A stretch of DNA of 64,000 nucleotides from Lathyrus oleraceus. Lineage: Eukaryota > Streptophyta > Magnoliopsida > Fabales > Fabaceae. Within the stretch, counting starts at the first letter, position 1. Every line of letters begins with the position of its first letter. A model generated the notes under the pieces. The model was given only the letters and a program-made list of their open reading frames with translations, did not search any database and had not been told where the DNA came from. Shown in pieces: positions 32,201-43,714 of this stretch. The translations under genes and the position numbers were made by a program. Location of the stretch: NCBI RefSeq assembly GCF_024323335.1, contig NC_066584.1:236759494-236823493 (forward strand), written 5' to 3'.

Positions 32201-33755
32201 TGTGATACTTGTTGGATTTTTGCTTCATTTCTTTGATTTATTTTCATGGTTAAGCATCGAACTTTGATCTATGGATTTGACACTTCTCATGTCGTTATTC
32301 CACAATTATTTGTATCGATACATTAATGGTATTTCATTGTGTTATGGCCCTTTACATACGACGTCTCTTATGTGGTCGATATGTACAAACCAACTCTGAG
32401 CACATTACCTAGGATTTTGCTTAAACCTCTCAATTTCATTTTACTTTGCACGTTCTTGCGTTATGTGACTTTAATTTTCATCCTCGCATCCAGATTTTAA
32501 TCCGTGCATGCTTCGATTTTATTTCTTTCAATTTAATTTTTGAACGTATTATAAATAACTTGTGTTTTTGTTCACACGGCTAACTCTTGGGCCTTCTTAC
32601 AATGAGATCATCCTCTTGCACCTACACTTGTTAATTAATCTTTGTTGATTGGGCTTGACTTAATCGTTTCATTATCATGAGTTCCCATTCAACAAATATG
32701 TAGCCCCATTCCCATGACGGGTAATAATTCTATCGCGTTTATTTTGTTGTCTGTTGCTTGTTTAGCTATTTCTAACACAAGAATAAAATCAACCCTTTCT
32801 AAAAAAAGATCAAAAACAAAGACTTGATCCAACATCGAGTATTTTCCTAATAACCAAATCAATCCATTTCATTCTATTCCACTTCTTTCAAACCATTTCA
32901 TTAAAACCTTTCACAATTGTTCATCAAATGCTTGATCCAACATCAAGCCATTTTTCCAATGAAACTAAAAAATACTTAACGCTTATCAAATACTTTTCAA
33001 TAAAGATGGAAACGGAATGGGGTGGATACCAAGAGCTCCTAAGACTAAGATTCGAGATGGATATCTCGCCCATCTTAGCTCTCGCCATAATTCAGAAATG
33101 TCAATGCGGTTTCTCAAAACGTTTTCTCAATCAAATCTCAAAAAACACATAAAAATATCAAACACTTTTCGCAAATAAGATGTAAACGTCCCCTTCTCCA
33201 CTTGTTTTTGGTAGTCTAACATTGTTTTTGTTGATTGACACAAAGTAGCTTTCGCAAAAATCGATCCACAAACAAACATTTTCTACCCAGAACTACATAA
33301 GCCTTGCGTTCTCTATTGCACCCGGAGATACGTAGGAGCAGGATTTCTAAATCTTGTCAGGTCCATTAATAAAAGACTTAGGTTTAGTCCCATTCGTTAA
33401 AAATTCAAAAGCATTTTCTCTTTTCTTTTGATCCCATTCTTCTTTCCCTCTTAATAACTCGAGAATCCTAACATTTCTAAGCTATCACAAACGTGTACAA
33501 CTAACCTAATGATTCCCGTTGAGTACAATGGACGTGAGGGGTGCTAATACCTTCCCCTTGCGTAATCGACTCCTGAACCCTGATTTGGTTATGATGTCTC
33601 ATATCATTGTCGTTCTTTCTTGGGTTTTATCGATATTTTCCCTTTACTTTTTAGGAATAAATAAAGTCCGGTGGCGACTCTCTTTAGTCAATCCTGCAAG
33701 CGTGCATTTGCGCTTCGCTAAGTCGTGTTCTCATTTTTTCAAGGTGTGACATACA

Positions 33756-33937
33756 TACACTTTGTTCTACATAAATCGAAATTAATATTCAAAATCCATT
33801 ATTATTGAACACACTTATCAAACTTTATTATTTTTTATGGATCACATTTATAACATCAAACCGTATTGTAAAATTAAAACCTATAATTGATTGTAGCCCA
33901 CAAAATAGGTCTAACATTCTTTCACTTAGGAAAAATC
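33756..33937. other. Older flank right of F
   Basis: AT-rich, no coding signal. The first 60 bases resemble 34904-34970 (TACACTTT.TTCTACA...AATC), so both may be copies of one old repeat. Confidence 0.45.
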
Positions 33938-34155
33938 TGTTGAGAATAACAAGTGTGAGTAGTGTGGGGGAAGTCCCACATTTATTAGAAATATGGAGAA
34001 TTGAGCATTTATAAGTGGGAGAACCCACACACTTATCACCTTAAGGTTTTGGGTGAGTATGTGGTGTGTCTCTCACAAAGGTGTGTTTCTTATAAAGAAA
34101 GTCCCTAAAAGTAAAAATGATCCCTCATGTTGATCCCCAAATTGTAGCCCCAACA
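33938..34155 (+). repeat. TRIM left terminal repeat
   Basis: 218 bp, complete TG...CA ends; followed by PBS one base later. Confidence 0.88.
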
Positions 34156-34338
34156 GTGGTATCATGAGCCTTTGGTTAGAGCGAAGGGACCGACTCACTT
34201 GTATCAAAAGTATCCCCACATGGTCGTAGGTAGAGTGTCCCATTGAAAAGTGTCAACAACGGTACAATTGTATGTGATGTAAAAAAGAGCTTCTTCTTGA
34301 GGGGGAACACTATGGATAGACTCCCACTTGAGGGAGAG

Positions 34339-34554
34339 TATTTAGGATAACAAGTGTGAGTAGTGTGGGGAAGTCCTACATTGGTTAGAAATGTGGAGAC
34401 TTGAGCATTTATAAGTGGGAGAACCCACACACCTATCATCTTAAAGTTTTGGGTGAGTATGTAATGTGTCTCTCATAAAGGTGTGTTGCTCATAAAGAAA
34501 GCCCCTAAAAGTAAAAATGCTCCCTCGTGTTGACCTCAAATTGCATCCCCAACA
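34339..34554 (+). repeat. TRIM right terminal repeat
   Basis: 216 bp; TG at the left end has become TA. Roughly one in ten positions differs from the left repeat, so the insertion is old. Confidence 0.88.
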
Positions 34555-34559
34555 AAATT

Positions 34560-35470
34560 AACACATTTTTTAAAGAAAATATTTTAAAAACAACACATTT
34601 TTTAAATTTGGCCGACCACTAAAAAATGATCACAAGACACAACACTTAATTAAGACTCCATATAATAAGAATCTATACTAAAAGATATTAGAACACACTT
34701 ATCTGTTGAAGCCATTATAATCAAGTATTCAGAATAATCAAAGTATTTGACTATTTTTTCCTTTCCTTGATCATGTGCTTCAGTGTTTAGGATTCTCAAT
34801 GGGGCAAACCTCAAACAAGCGTATTTCAGTGTAACAACAACGAAAATCTATTATATCTATTTATAAGATAACCACCCTAGTATCACCCATCATGGACCCT
34901 AGAAGTTGTGCTTACACTTTATTCTACACTAATCAGAATTAGTGTTCAAAGCATATAATCCTTATTGATACAACCCCTTCCATGGTTACAAATACTACTA
35001 ACTCTATCAACTAGTAATTTGTGTAGGTTGTGGCAAAAAAATGACATGTCATCGTGATTTAACATCCATTATGTAATTTTCTTTACAGTCCTCAATTTCT
35101 CTCAAATATCTCAATGCCAGAGATATCACATTGTAAGATACTATAAAGCATTATCTCTAAAATAGTGTTGATCGCCGACTTAGTGATCCCCAAAACACCT
35201 AGCTATAATTTCACATTTGATTATTATAATGCCCCATCTCTAAAATAGTGTTAATCACTAGCAAAGTGATCCTAATAGCAATGAGCTCTAGTTTCACATT
35301 TAAAATATTCACATGCATATATAAATTTCATAAAATTCATTTCACCAACAACAATAAGGTCAAATGGAAGTTCGCATTAATGTATCAAATGTAACAATTA
35401 AAATATAAATTCAACATCATTGAAAAGACAACAATTTTTTTCGAACTCCTACTAACCCAACATATCAAAA
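34560..35470. other. Unassigned AT-rich stretch
   Basis: No coding signal, tRNA or terminal repeats found. Two related phrases containing CTCTAAAATAGTGTT.ATC (35155 and 35233) form a diverged local duplication of about 80 bp. It may be the LTR or 3' region of the copia remnant to its right, which reads leftwards. Confidence 0.4.
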
Positions 35471-35620
35471 ATACTCACAATTCCCATAGTTTCAATGTGA
35501 CTCTTGAAAACAATGGGCCTATACTCATAATTCCCATATTTTCAATGTGACTCTTGAAAACAATGGGCCTATACTCATAATTCCCATATTTTCAATGTGA
35601 CTCTTGAAAACAATGGGCCC
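35471..35620. repeat. Three tandem 50-bp units
   Basis: ACTCATAATTCCCATATTTT...AACAATGGGCCT is repeated at 35471, 35521 and 35571, almost without change. The units cover the last codons of the copia RNase H remnant, so the tail of the protein reading repeats too. Confidence 0.95.
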
Positions 35621-35731
35621 AAGTCTCTTGGTTGAAGGATAAACCAACATAGAATTTGTATCAAAGTGTTTGACCATCATAATACCATATCTAATAAGGT
35701 CTTTCACATTCTTCATATGTCTTAATTCCAA
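35580..35731 (-). pseudogene. Copia RNase H C-terminal scrap
   Basis: Minus-strand residues ...DLIRYGIMMVKHFDTNSMLV, then P-TK-LGPIVFKSHIENMGI follow the pattern of the last 40 residues of copia RNase H (H-T-N-AD--TK-L--KVF--H---MG). Nothing else of pol is left. Continues into the 50-bp tandem units. Confidence 0.55.
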
Positions 35732-36000
35732 GTGTTTCCATCTAATAGAAGTTTTTTGTTATTCGGGTGAAAAGTTGTAATGTTGGTGTCATAAAATATC
35801 CTCACCAACTCGCCAATGGAGTCAATAATATGAAGTCTCGTCACCTTCTTAGGAGATATCCAATGATCATTATTGAGATTTGAATGTTATCTATATAGGA
35901 CACCAATAATGAAAGTGATGTATGGTATAGTAAAAACTGTGGAACCATGTTTTACAGGTTATTCAAAGACGTGACCAAAGATAAAGATGTATATCATGAT
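35732..36000. other. Unassigned stretch
   Basis: No open frame, repeat or RNA gene that I can recognise; probably further decay of the copia remnant. Confidence 0.4.
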
Positions 36001-36390
36001 ATACCTTTGATGATTTGCTTTTGATGATGGCAAATTGTTAAAATTCGATATAACAACCTGGATACAACTTAGTTTCACTTGTGAAGATGCAACCTTTTAT
36101 AAAAACTTAAAGCATCAAGTCAAGCAAGTATGACAAGTGGTTAAAAATGCAAGAAAATGAATTAGGGTTTGATGAATACCATAAACATCCTCTAATGATG
36201 ACATTCAACCTAGAGATAGCTCAAGCCCCATCTCCAATAATATTCAAGCAAGTGCTTATATGATTGGTTTGAAACTTCAAAGTGTGAAAGAGAGGAAGTG
36301 TAAAAGCTCGCCCAGTCGCGTCTGAGTGAACCGTGTTTTTTAAAATCACAAGGGATTTCTCGTAAAGTAGTATGGTTAAGTCACACACTA

Positions 36391-36451
<61 letters not shown>
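36391..36451. repeat. (CA)n microsatellite, about 30 units
   Basis: Uninterrupted CA dinucleotides from 36392 to 36451 inside the H LTR. Confidence 0.98.
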
Positions 36452-36452
<1 letters not shown>

Positions 36453-37814
36453 CAACATACAAACACATAAAAAACAATTTTTAAAACACCTACTTCTCAA
36501 AGTAAACAACCCAAAATCCTTTTGGAGAGTAGCTAGTTGAATCAGGAACAATCAAAAAGTTTTGAACTATCAAATCAATTGGATTTTTTACCCAAATGAT
36601 TTGGTGAGTGCTAACATTATCCTTAAATGGTTAATACAAAGTCTTAATGAAGGTAAACGTCTATGTATCAATTATTTTCATTTTGAGCTTTTGTAATCAG
36701 TTAATTAGGGCTCCCAATTGATTGGGTATAAGAGCATATCAATTGACACATTAATTTTGACCCATGGATCTTTCCTTTCTTGTACCAATATCTAGACTAT
36801 AAATAAAGGTCTCTACCTTCACATTTTCATATCCAGAAAAGTGAGATCTTTATCTCACTCCTCACTCTCTCTCTAAAAAATATTTCTTCACTTTCTCTCA
36901 CTTTATTTTAGTCGTAGTGCTTTGAGAAAGTCATCGTGTTTAAGTGAGTTTTTTGTATTTTGGAAATATGTGTTATTGTAAATTCACCAACGAGTGTTTT
37001 TCCCCTTGGTTGAATAATTTATACTTAAGGGAGTGTTTGTTTGGGTTTAAAGTCAAACCCGTTAAAAAATTTGTTTGGGAATTTAGTTTCTAAGTCATTG
37101 GTTCATCTCGTTAGCTCCTCTTATGTAAAAGCTTACTTCAGTTTGAGATCAGTATGGTTTAAAATCTCAACTTGGTTTGAGGTTAGTCTGTTCAAAACCC
37201 TAGTTTGATTCGTACGCTCAAACAATGTAAAAGCTTACATCGGTTCAAGATTTATCTTGTTTAAAATCTCAACTTGGTTCGTGGTCACTATGTTCAAAAC
37301 CTTGGTTCGGTTTTGATGAAAGCCTATTCAAAACTCTTGGTTAGTTCAGGATAAGTCCGTATAAAATCTTGGTTTACCTTGTGGACTAACCACATCAAGT
37401 TCATGTTTGGAAGGAAGATAAACTCTTCAGTCAATTGTTTGGAAGGAAGACTAACCACTTCAGTATGCTATTTGGAAGGAAGACTAACCGTTTCTCTCCA
37501 TTGTTCTCTATTTTGTTGGAAGTCAGCCCATGACTTCTTTTTCCTTGTATAAAGGGGTTCATAAGCTAAACCTACTAAAATATTATAAACATTACTGGTT
37601 ACTCTTAAGATCAAGTCTTGGGGATAGGATCAGATCACTTTACTTCGACTGAACCTCTATAATTTATGGTATCAGCTTCTTACCCTTATAACTTTTTCGC
37701 ATATTTATTTTCCGCTTCTATCTTTCAAATGTTTTTATCAAAAATGTTTTTAAACTCTGAAAATGACCTTACAATTCAACTCCCTTTTATGTGTGTATTC
37801 ACATGTCCAGCAAG

Positions 37815-37827
37815 TGGTATCAGAACC
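37815..37827 (+). other. Element H primer-binding site
   Basis: TGGTATCAGAACC after ...CCAGCA/AG. A second PBS-like TGGTATCAGCTTC lies 148 bases upstream at 37667-37679, inside the LTR if the end at 37812 is right. Confidence 0.65.
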
Positions 37828-37864
37828 TAACTCCTATTCAAAGACAAATCGTCTCAAGAGGAAG

Positions 37865-38635
37865 ATGACTTCCAACACCTTTTCTGACAAGAGATCTTTC
37901 TTAAACACACCTCCACCATTTAATGGTGATAGGTTTGAACTATGGAAAGTAAGATTTAAATTTTTTATTAAAAGAATTGATTTATAATTATGGGAAAGAT
38001 TAATCAATGGTCCATTTATACCTACTCACCACATAAATAGTGAAGTAGTAGATAAATTTAATTTTCTTTGGATTGTAGAGGAAATGGGAAAACTTAAAAT
38101 TTATTTCAAAGCTAATAATTTTCTACTAATGTCCTTAGATGATAGAAAACTTCTTTATGTTTATAATTATAAATCCTCCAAGGAAATATAAGATACTCTT
38201 GAAATGATATACAAAGTTTCTCTGAGTGCCGAACAAGAGGAAATGAACACTTGAAGTGAACAAGAGGAAATGATAGAAATTATATCGGAACATTTATTAC
38301 TAATAAATATCTAAGATTCAAGAATTTAAAATATGATCCAATCCTCAAATCAAGAGGCGGGAATGCTTATGGATTTCAGGAAAAATTAAAGAAGGACGAA
38401 ATCGTAGAAAGGTTGAACGAACTAATTCAATTACTTAAAGATGAAAACATAAATTCCTTAAAATATAAGTAATAAAACACTTAAGTTAGAAATGACTAAT
38501 ATTAAAAACTCAATAGGAACATGTGAGACTTATGTCTCGTTGAAAAAGAAAGACACAGACTTGGATAAAATACTAAATAAATTTACTAAGGGAAAAGAAA
38601 ACCTTGACTTGACAATACTACAAAATATATCTTTC
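37865..38635 (+). pseudogene. Element H gag, decayed
   Basis: Starts MTSNTFSDKRSFLNTPPPFN and continues GDRFELWKVRFKFFIKRIDL, the first gag block of copia; a TAA follows, then, in the same and shifted frames, LWERLINGPFIPT, KANNFLLMSLDD, SKEI-DTLEMIYKVS and, near the end, LDKILNKFTKGKENLDL, the C-terminal coiled-coil block found in SIRE-type gag. The zinc knuckle is not seen. At least four stops or shifts make it a pseudogene. Confidence 0.7.
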
Positions 38636-38872
38636 ATTTTTGGGCGCCTTTCATATTTTATATTAACTAAAAGACATTTCACTACGTCAATATTAACAAC
38701 CATGGTGAAATGTACCTCGAGTGTAAGGGTTTGAATCCCAACACTAACAATTTTCTATTTTTTCGTTACAAAAAGGGCTTTGTCCATATATTTTATCATG
38801 ATTCATATTATCAACAGTGGTATAAAGTGCTAATATTTCATAACAGTTCTTATTATCAACTATAATGAAAGG

Positions 38873-38945
<73 letters not shown>
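38636..38945. mobile_element. Possible DNA-transposon end with long TA repeat
   Basis: Coding similarity of H stops at TTTTTGGGCGCC. Just inside is CATTTCACTACG...CCATGGTGAAATG, an imperfect hairpin of a kind common in subterminal parts of plant CACTA-like or Mutator-like elements. Then an uninterrupted TA run of about 70 bases (38876-38944). I could not find the matching opposite end, so the type and extent are open. Confidence 0.3.
38876..38944. repeat. (TA)n microsatellite, about 34 units
   Basis: Perfect alternating TA over about 69 bases; can extrude as a cruciform. Confidence 0.98.
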
Positions 38946-38947
<2 letters not shown>

Positions 38948-40226
38948 CGAAGTTACCTCGTTTTAGTACATAACAACTGTCTCTCTAAAAATAAAAACCT
39001 AATATCTCTCACTCATCTCTCTTGTATATCCTAATCTCCATTAACGTTTCAACAACCTTTCTTCACAAACATGCAAAATGGAAACACCAAACTCATGCAG
39101 CAAACTCGTCTTCTTCGAATGGTTACCTTTGTTGCATAAAAGCTTACAAAATGTAATTTAACTCCAGTGTTTATTAGGAAATGGTTACATTATAGGTTAG
39201 TCTTGACAATATATAATATAGCTTCTTACATGGTTAAATAGTTTATGTTTCTAAATCTGTTTACCTAAAGATAGTGAATGTATAACCTAAGAAGTGAACT
39301 TTTACTGACATGTATAATATAACTTCTTTCATGTTGTTTGTAGGATATTATAGCTTTAGAAGTTAGATTAATATGAGTGAATGTATAACCTAAGAAGTGA
39401 ACTATGTTATTTATGTATCATTGTTTATGTTTCAATAGCTTCTTTCATGTTATTTGTAGGATAATATGACATGTATAACTTAAGGTGAGTGGACTTTCTA
39501 TTGGTTTATGGATCATTGGAATGTATGGTTTATATAAGTAAATTTTTTGCATATGTTATCATTACAAAGTAATTCTAATACAATTTAACTTGTAGGTAGG
39601 GAGAGTGAATGAAAAATATTAACTTACGAAACTCCATACTATGGGTTTTTGTTCACAAATGGTTTGTGTTGCTATGGAAAAAAAATATAAAGAGGATGAA
39701 GCTAAAGTGAAAGCCTAAAACTTGTGTGGAAGACCCAAAATGGCATCCCCTCAAATTTAACACAAGTTTGCAGCTCTCACTTCAGTGTCATCCTCCATTC
39801 ATTGTGGATGATTCTGGGACAATTACGTTCGTGAAACATTTTATGAATATTATCTTGTATGTTGTTCAAGGTTTGTTGTTAATGTATGTTATTGTTAAGG
39901 TTTGTTTAGAAGATGAATTTATTATATCATATGTGGGTTGAGTGTTTTTCCAACCTCTTACCTAATATATAAATTTTAAATTGAATTATAAAATTATAAT
40001 ATGAGATATTAAGTTATATTAGAAAAACAATTATACCTATCAATGTTATACAAGATTTATGAAGTCCATTTTTTGCATTTCGCTCTTTAACGGTTAGAAC
40101 TTGGTTTAATTCTTCTAGTTCTTCAACCTCCCATTCCTCAACCTATAATTTTGTTTGCAAAGAAAAATAATATTTTGCAAAATGAACTAGAGGTGAAGGA
40201 AGGGGGAGGTTAAAGTGAAGGAATGG
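38946..40226. other. Unassigned AT-rich region
   Basis: No protein family recognised. Between 39180 and 39480 the phrase AGTGAATGTATAACCTAAGAAGTGAACT recurs with ATAATATAGCTTCTT variants, a diverged local repeat of about 110 bp. A 71-codon plus-strand frame at 39726-39941 has no recognisable motif. A CTCTCACTCATCTCTCTTG stretch (39007) looks like a transcript leader, but nothing confirms a gene. Confidence 0.4.
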
Positions 40227-40590
40227 GTGGTTAAAGAAGCAATATACTCGGTCTCGATTGTAGAATTAACAACTGTATATTACTTTGAACTTTTTCAGCT
40301 CATAACGCCATATTTTAAGCAAAACTTATAATCAATTTGCAATCTAAAGTTATCTTTGTTTGTATAGAAGCTAGCATTATTGTATCCCATTACATCAAGC
40401 TCTTCCTGAACTCCATATATCGAGAATGAGTCATTAGTCCTTCTAAATTACTTAAGGATATTCTTGACAATAATCCAATGAGCATCATTGGGATCACACT
40501 CGTATCTACTCATTGCACTTAAAATATACGAGAAATATAGTGGAGTGCATAACATGACATATGTGATAGATCCTATTATTTTGTGTCACA
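40227..40590 (-). pseudogene. Copia RNase H remnant, minus strand
   Basis: Without any long open frame, the minus strand still reads IGSITYVMLCTPLYFSYILS, then AMSRYECDPNDAHWIIVKNI and LK, then IYGVQEELDVMGYNNASFYT, and WKSSK-type residues before VVNSTIETEYIAS. These are successive RNase H blocks of an Ale/Angela/Tork-like copia. Stops occur between blocks. Flanks on both sides are not part of this protein. Confidence 0.65.
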
Positions 40591-40760
40591 AATTTAGCGT
40601 TATGTTAAGCAATCGTAATTAGACTTATATAGAAGTCACAACTATTTGAGATTGGGCAATAGAATTTTGGTGCTAATACATGTTAGAGACATAATATGAT
40701 AAACTATGCTCATGAAACATGTCACACACAAAAAGAATATGCAAAATGGGGGACCTAATT
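40591..40760. other. Unassigned stretch, probable D LTR edge
   Basis: No coding similarity. The left end of element D's 3' LTR should lie at or soon after this interval; a candidate TG with TGCAAAATGGGGGACC is at 40739, but without the second LTR it cannot be fixed. Confidence 0.35.
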
Positions 40761-43714
40761 TCATCCATACTTATGTTGATTTTACAATCAACTAGCCTTA
40801 GGATATAGAGATGTCATAGGTCCATGACATGAATGAATAAAGAAGGGGAATGAGATGAAGAGGGATGGGGAATGGATTCAACACAAATTGGTCAAATGAG
40901 GACCTTTACCAAATTAAGATCATTCATTCATTTTGGGAGATGAAATGTACATTCCATCAATCCCGTAAATCCAATGATCTTAACCTAGCAAAGTCAAATC
41001 AACCTTGACCAAGGCTCAACAACACAACTCAAACTCACAAAGTCAATTAAAATGGCTCTACACAATTAATTTGGCATTTAAACAATTAAAAATAATAAAA
41101 ATATGCATTAAATTAAATTATGGTTAGTCAATTTCCTAAAACCTCATCAAAACACCAAAGAAATGGTCATGAGATTTATCATAGGTCAAACAAGGTCAAA
41201 GGACCTTGGAGAAAAAAATTCAGAATTTTTGGAAACTTAAAAGTATTTTTAAACAATTAAAAATATTTACAAAATCAATTAAATCATGAAAAATATTAAT
41301 AATGATCCAAAAAATAATTTTATTTCAAAAAATGAAATAGGATTTTATTTAAATTTTTTTGGTGAAACTCTCATATTTTTTGGATCAATATTAAATTTTA
41401 ATGAAAATAAAACAAATAAAAGGAAAATCAATTAATCAGAAAAAACGTGGACCACTTGATCTCCCTCATTAATTAAGGTGGAAGATCAAGTGGATGAAAA
41501 CGCGTGTTCCATGGTACACTTGAGTCAGTGCGCCACACAGTTGGTAATATAAGGAACGCTCCTGATTAAAACATAAAGACTTGATCATGTGGCTCATAAC
41601 TTATCCAACACATCGTCGGAGCAAACCACCGGTCGTCTTCTCAGGCGACCTTGCCCGGGCTGGTTCTCTCATCACCATCACAAAAATGAAAAGGAAGGAC
41701 ATGATCTTAAAGAAAAAATGACACTGATCACGAATCTGACCTCAATTCATCCTAACTCCAAGTATATTGGGAGATACATGGAGTTGAAATTTAAGGTACA
41801 TGAACTGAGTTGCTTCGATTTGACCTCAAAGCAACTCAATCTTCTTGCCTACATTGGTAGGGCTTCAGACAACCAAGGATCCAAGAGAATTGATGAGAAT
41901 TGAGAGAGAATCGAAGAGAAGAAAAAATCTGGAAAATACCTTCAATGTTGTGCAGAACTTGATCTCTCTTGCTTCAATTCTTGTTTGATCTTGCTCAGGA
42001 AGCTTGCAGAAGTGGCTTAGGGTTGAAACAAAGCTTTGGATCCTGGAGTTTTTGAATCTCCAAACAGTGAGATTCAAACTCAATTTTCAAATGAAAATTC
42101 TCAGGTTTTCCTTTCAAATGTGAGGGTTTAAAGTGTGGGAGGCAAAGCTGGCACGCAAGGGTCCTCAAATCTAATGCAAGGGCCTCTTATTTATAGCAAA
42201 TTCAAGTGTTATTGGCACCATCCAAAATGTTTCCAAATTTGGCAATTGTGTGATGCATGCTTGCATGGGCGTGTACATGCCCATGAAGCTACTCAATTAA
42301 GTCCACAATCACATGTAATTGAGTCTGAATGTGAATTAGAATGCAAGGCAAAAATGTGCAGTTGTTTGAAGTTTGATCTTTGCCAAATGATGCAGCCATG
42401 TTCATACCATGCGCAGACCATTCAAACCTTGTCCAAAATGAATGAAATTGGACTCTTTGGAAAAGTTAGATCAAGAGGAATAACTCTTATGTTGAACATT
42501 TTTCCATTTTAAGCTTGTATCAGGATGAATTTTGAGGTGGAAATTTGGAAATTTCAACATGTCAAAAAAAAATTCTAAGTGTCAAGCCATATGTTCAATT
42601 ATTCCACCTTGGCTAACTTTTTATGTGAGCTTCAAATGAGAAAAGTGTCTTCATCAAAGTTGTAGCTCTTTCATAAAACTTTAAAAATGGTCATAAATTT
42701 GACCTTATTTGGATTTAGGATAAATGAGTTATTCATTTTTGAAGTTGAGGAAAATCACTTGTTCAATGGTATTGGTCCAAAATGACCTATAATGTATCCT
42801 TATATCACATGCTCATAAAAGTTGATTTAGCTCTTCCGTCAAACATAAAAGTTGAAGTATACACCTTGAATTTGATTGTGCAACTCGGAAATATTTCATT
42901 TCATAACAATTGAGTGAGTTATGGCCTTGGGAAGTTGACCTCTAAATTAGGGTTTAGATAAAATGACCTATAATCTTTCAACATAACAAATGACTTTCCA
43001 TGCAAAACTAGCTCTATACCCCAACATGAAAGTTGTTTGGAATGTCATTTAGAGTAAATTTTCTCTTTGAATCATTTTCATATTATGAAAATTGTAGGAG
43101 ATATGGTCTAGGGGACCCCAGTTTTGATCAGATGAATCCCTTTGGTCAACCCCCATCAACCAACTTGCTAGCTTACAATTATCTTGACTTTTTGGACTCA
43201 TGGGAGATCATATATGCATAAGATGATGGAATTTGAAGTGTCCTTGTAAGTATTTGATCAATTGGTGAAGAAGCTTGGTGAAGAAGTTACACAAGATACC
43301 CAGATGAACTAGGGTTTCCAAGGCAAACCAATTCCAAACTCTTGAAGAATTCTTGATCAAAATAACATGTGAAGATCACGGGGACTCATATATGATGCCT
43401 AAAGCCTTTGTGGATAATTCTTGGTTGAGCTCTTAGCAATGAGGGTCTTAAACCCTAGATGTGAACTTGATAGATCAAAGGTGATCAAGTGTCATACCTA
43501 CAAAAGAGTTAGGAAAATGCAAAGACATATTTTGGTATTTTGGTTAGTAAAGATGATAAAATATAAAGTATGATACAATCAAATAATGCTTGGTGATCTC
43601 TCCCAATACAAACCCAATGAATGAGGGGTAAGGAGGATGCAAGGTATGATCCGAATGCTAATGCATATGATGAGATATCATGAGGGATCTTAGGGTCAAA
43701 ATTGGGGTCTTACA
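40760..43714 (-). repeat. Element D 3' LTR (left edge approximate)
   Basis: In the element's sense begins TGTAAGACCCCAATTTTGACC at 43714, preceded by the polypurine tract. A TATA box CTATAAATAAG lies at 42195-42185 (minus). Length is about 3 kb if the left edge is right. Plus-strand open frames here (41589-41903, 42135-42512, 43033-43221) show no family and are antisense to the element. Confidence 0.6.
42185..42195 (-). promoter_or_regulatory. TATA box of element D LTR
   Basis: CTATAAATAAG on the minus strand, followed by AGGCCCTTGCATT. Its place about 1.5 kb into the LTR fits a U3/R border. Confidence 0.5.

Larger units (their letters stand above)
12288..33751 (+). repeat. F: Tat/Ogre-type solo LTR, split by element C
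   Basis: Left part 12288-12745, right part 32110-33751, about 2100 bp in all. It begins TGTACTAATC and ends GGTGTGACA, giving TGT...ACA ends, and is flanked by taca on both sides (12284-12287 and 33752-33755; a 4-bp match). The right part carries the 3' LTR module shared with E and C: a GGTGCTAATACCTTCCCC block at 33539-33556, GACTCCTGAACCC, then GGTGGCGACTC (33670-33680). A TATA-like tract lies at about 12508-12522. Length is close to the E LTR (2072 bp). No PBS or interior is attached, so it is a solo LTR. The left boundary is less certain than the right. Confidence 0.6.
33938..34554 (+). mobile_element. TRIM retrotransposon, 617 bp
   Basis: Two direct terminal repeats: 33938-34155 (218 bp, TGTTGAGAATAAC to CCCCAACA) and 34339-34554 (216 bp). 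PBS TGGTATCATGAGCC at 34157-34170 (initiator Met type with one change) and purine-rich GAGGGAGAG before the second repeat. Flanks aaatc (33933-33937) and aaatt (34555-34559) are a duplication with one mismatch. The 183-bp interior cannot encode a protein. The AAGTCCCACATT and GTGGGAGAACCCACAC blocks are familiar from plant TRIMs. Confidence 0.88.
36001..38640 (+). mobile_element. Element H: decayed plus-strand copia, 5' LTR and gag
   Basis: A long LTR-like region (about 36001-37812) with TATA box CTATAAATA at 36797-36805 is followed by PBS TGGTATCAGAACC (37815-37827) two bases after a terminal CA, then a gag remnant (37865-38630). The left LTR edge is not defined because no second LTR is in reach. 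The rest of pol is missing; coding stops at a possible DNA-transposon fragment near 38640. Repeated phrases such as TCAAAACC-TGGTT and GGAAGGAAGACTAACC in the LTR at 37140-37500 are internal degenerate repeats. Confidence 0.65.

Noticed and set aside
36221..36466. Minus-strand frame of Cys-Val repeats
   Set aside because: Translation of the CA microsatellite.
41589..43221. Plus-strand frames of 104, 125 and 62 codons as possible host genes
   Set aside because: They lie antisense in the D 3' LTR, with no domain and with composition like the surrounding LTR.
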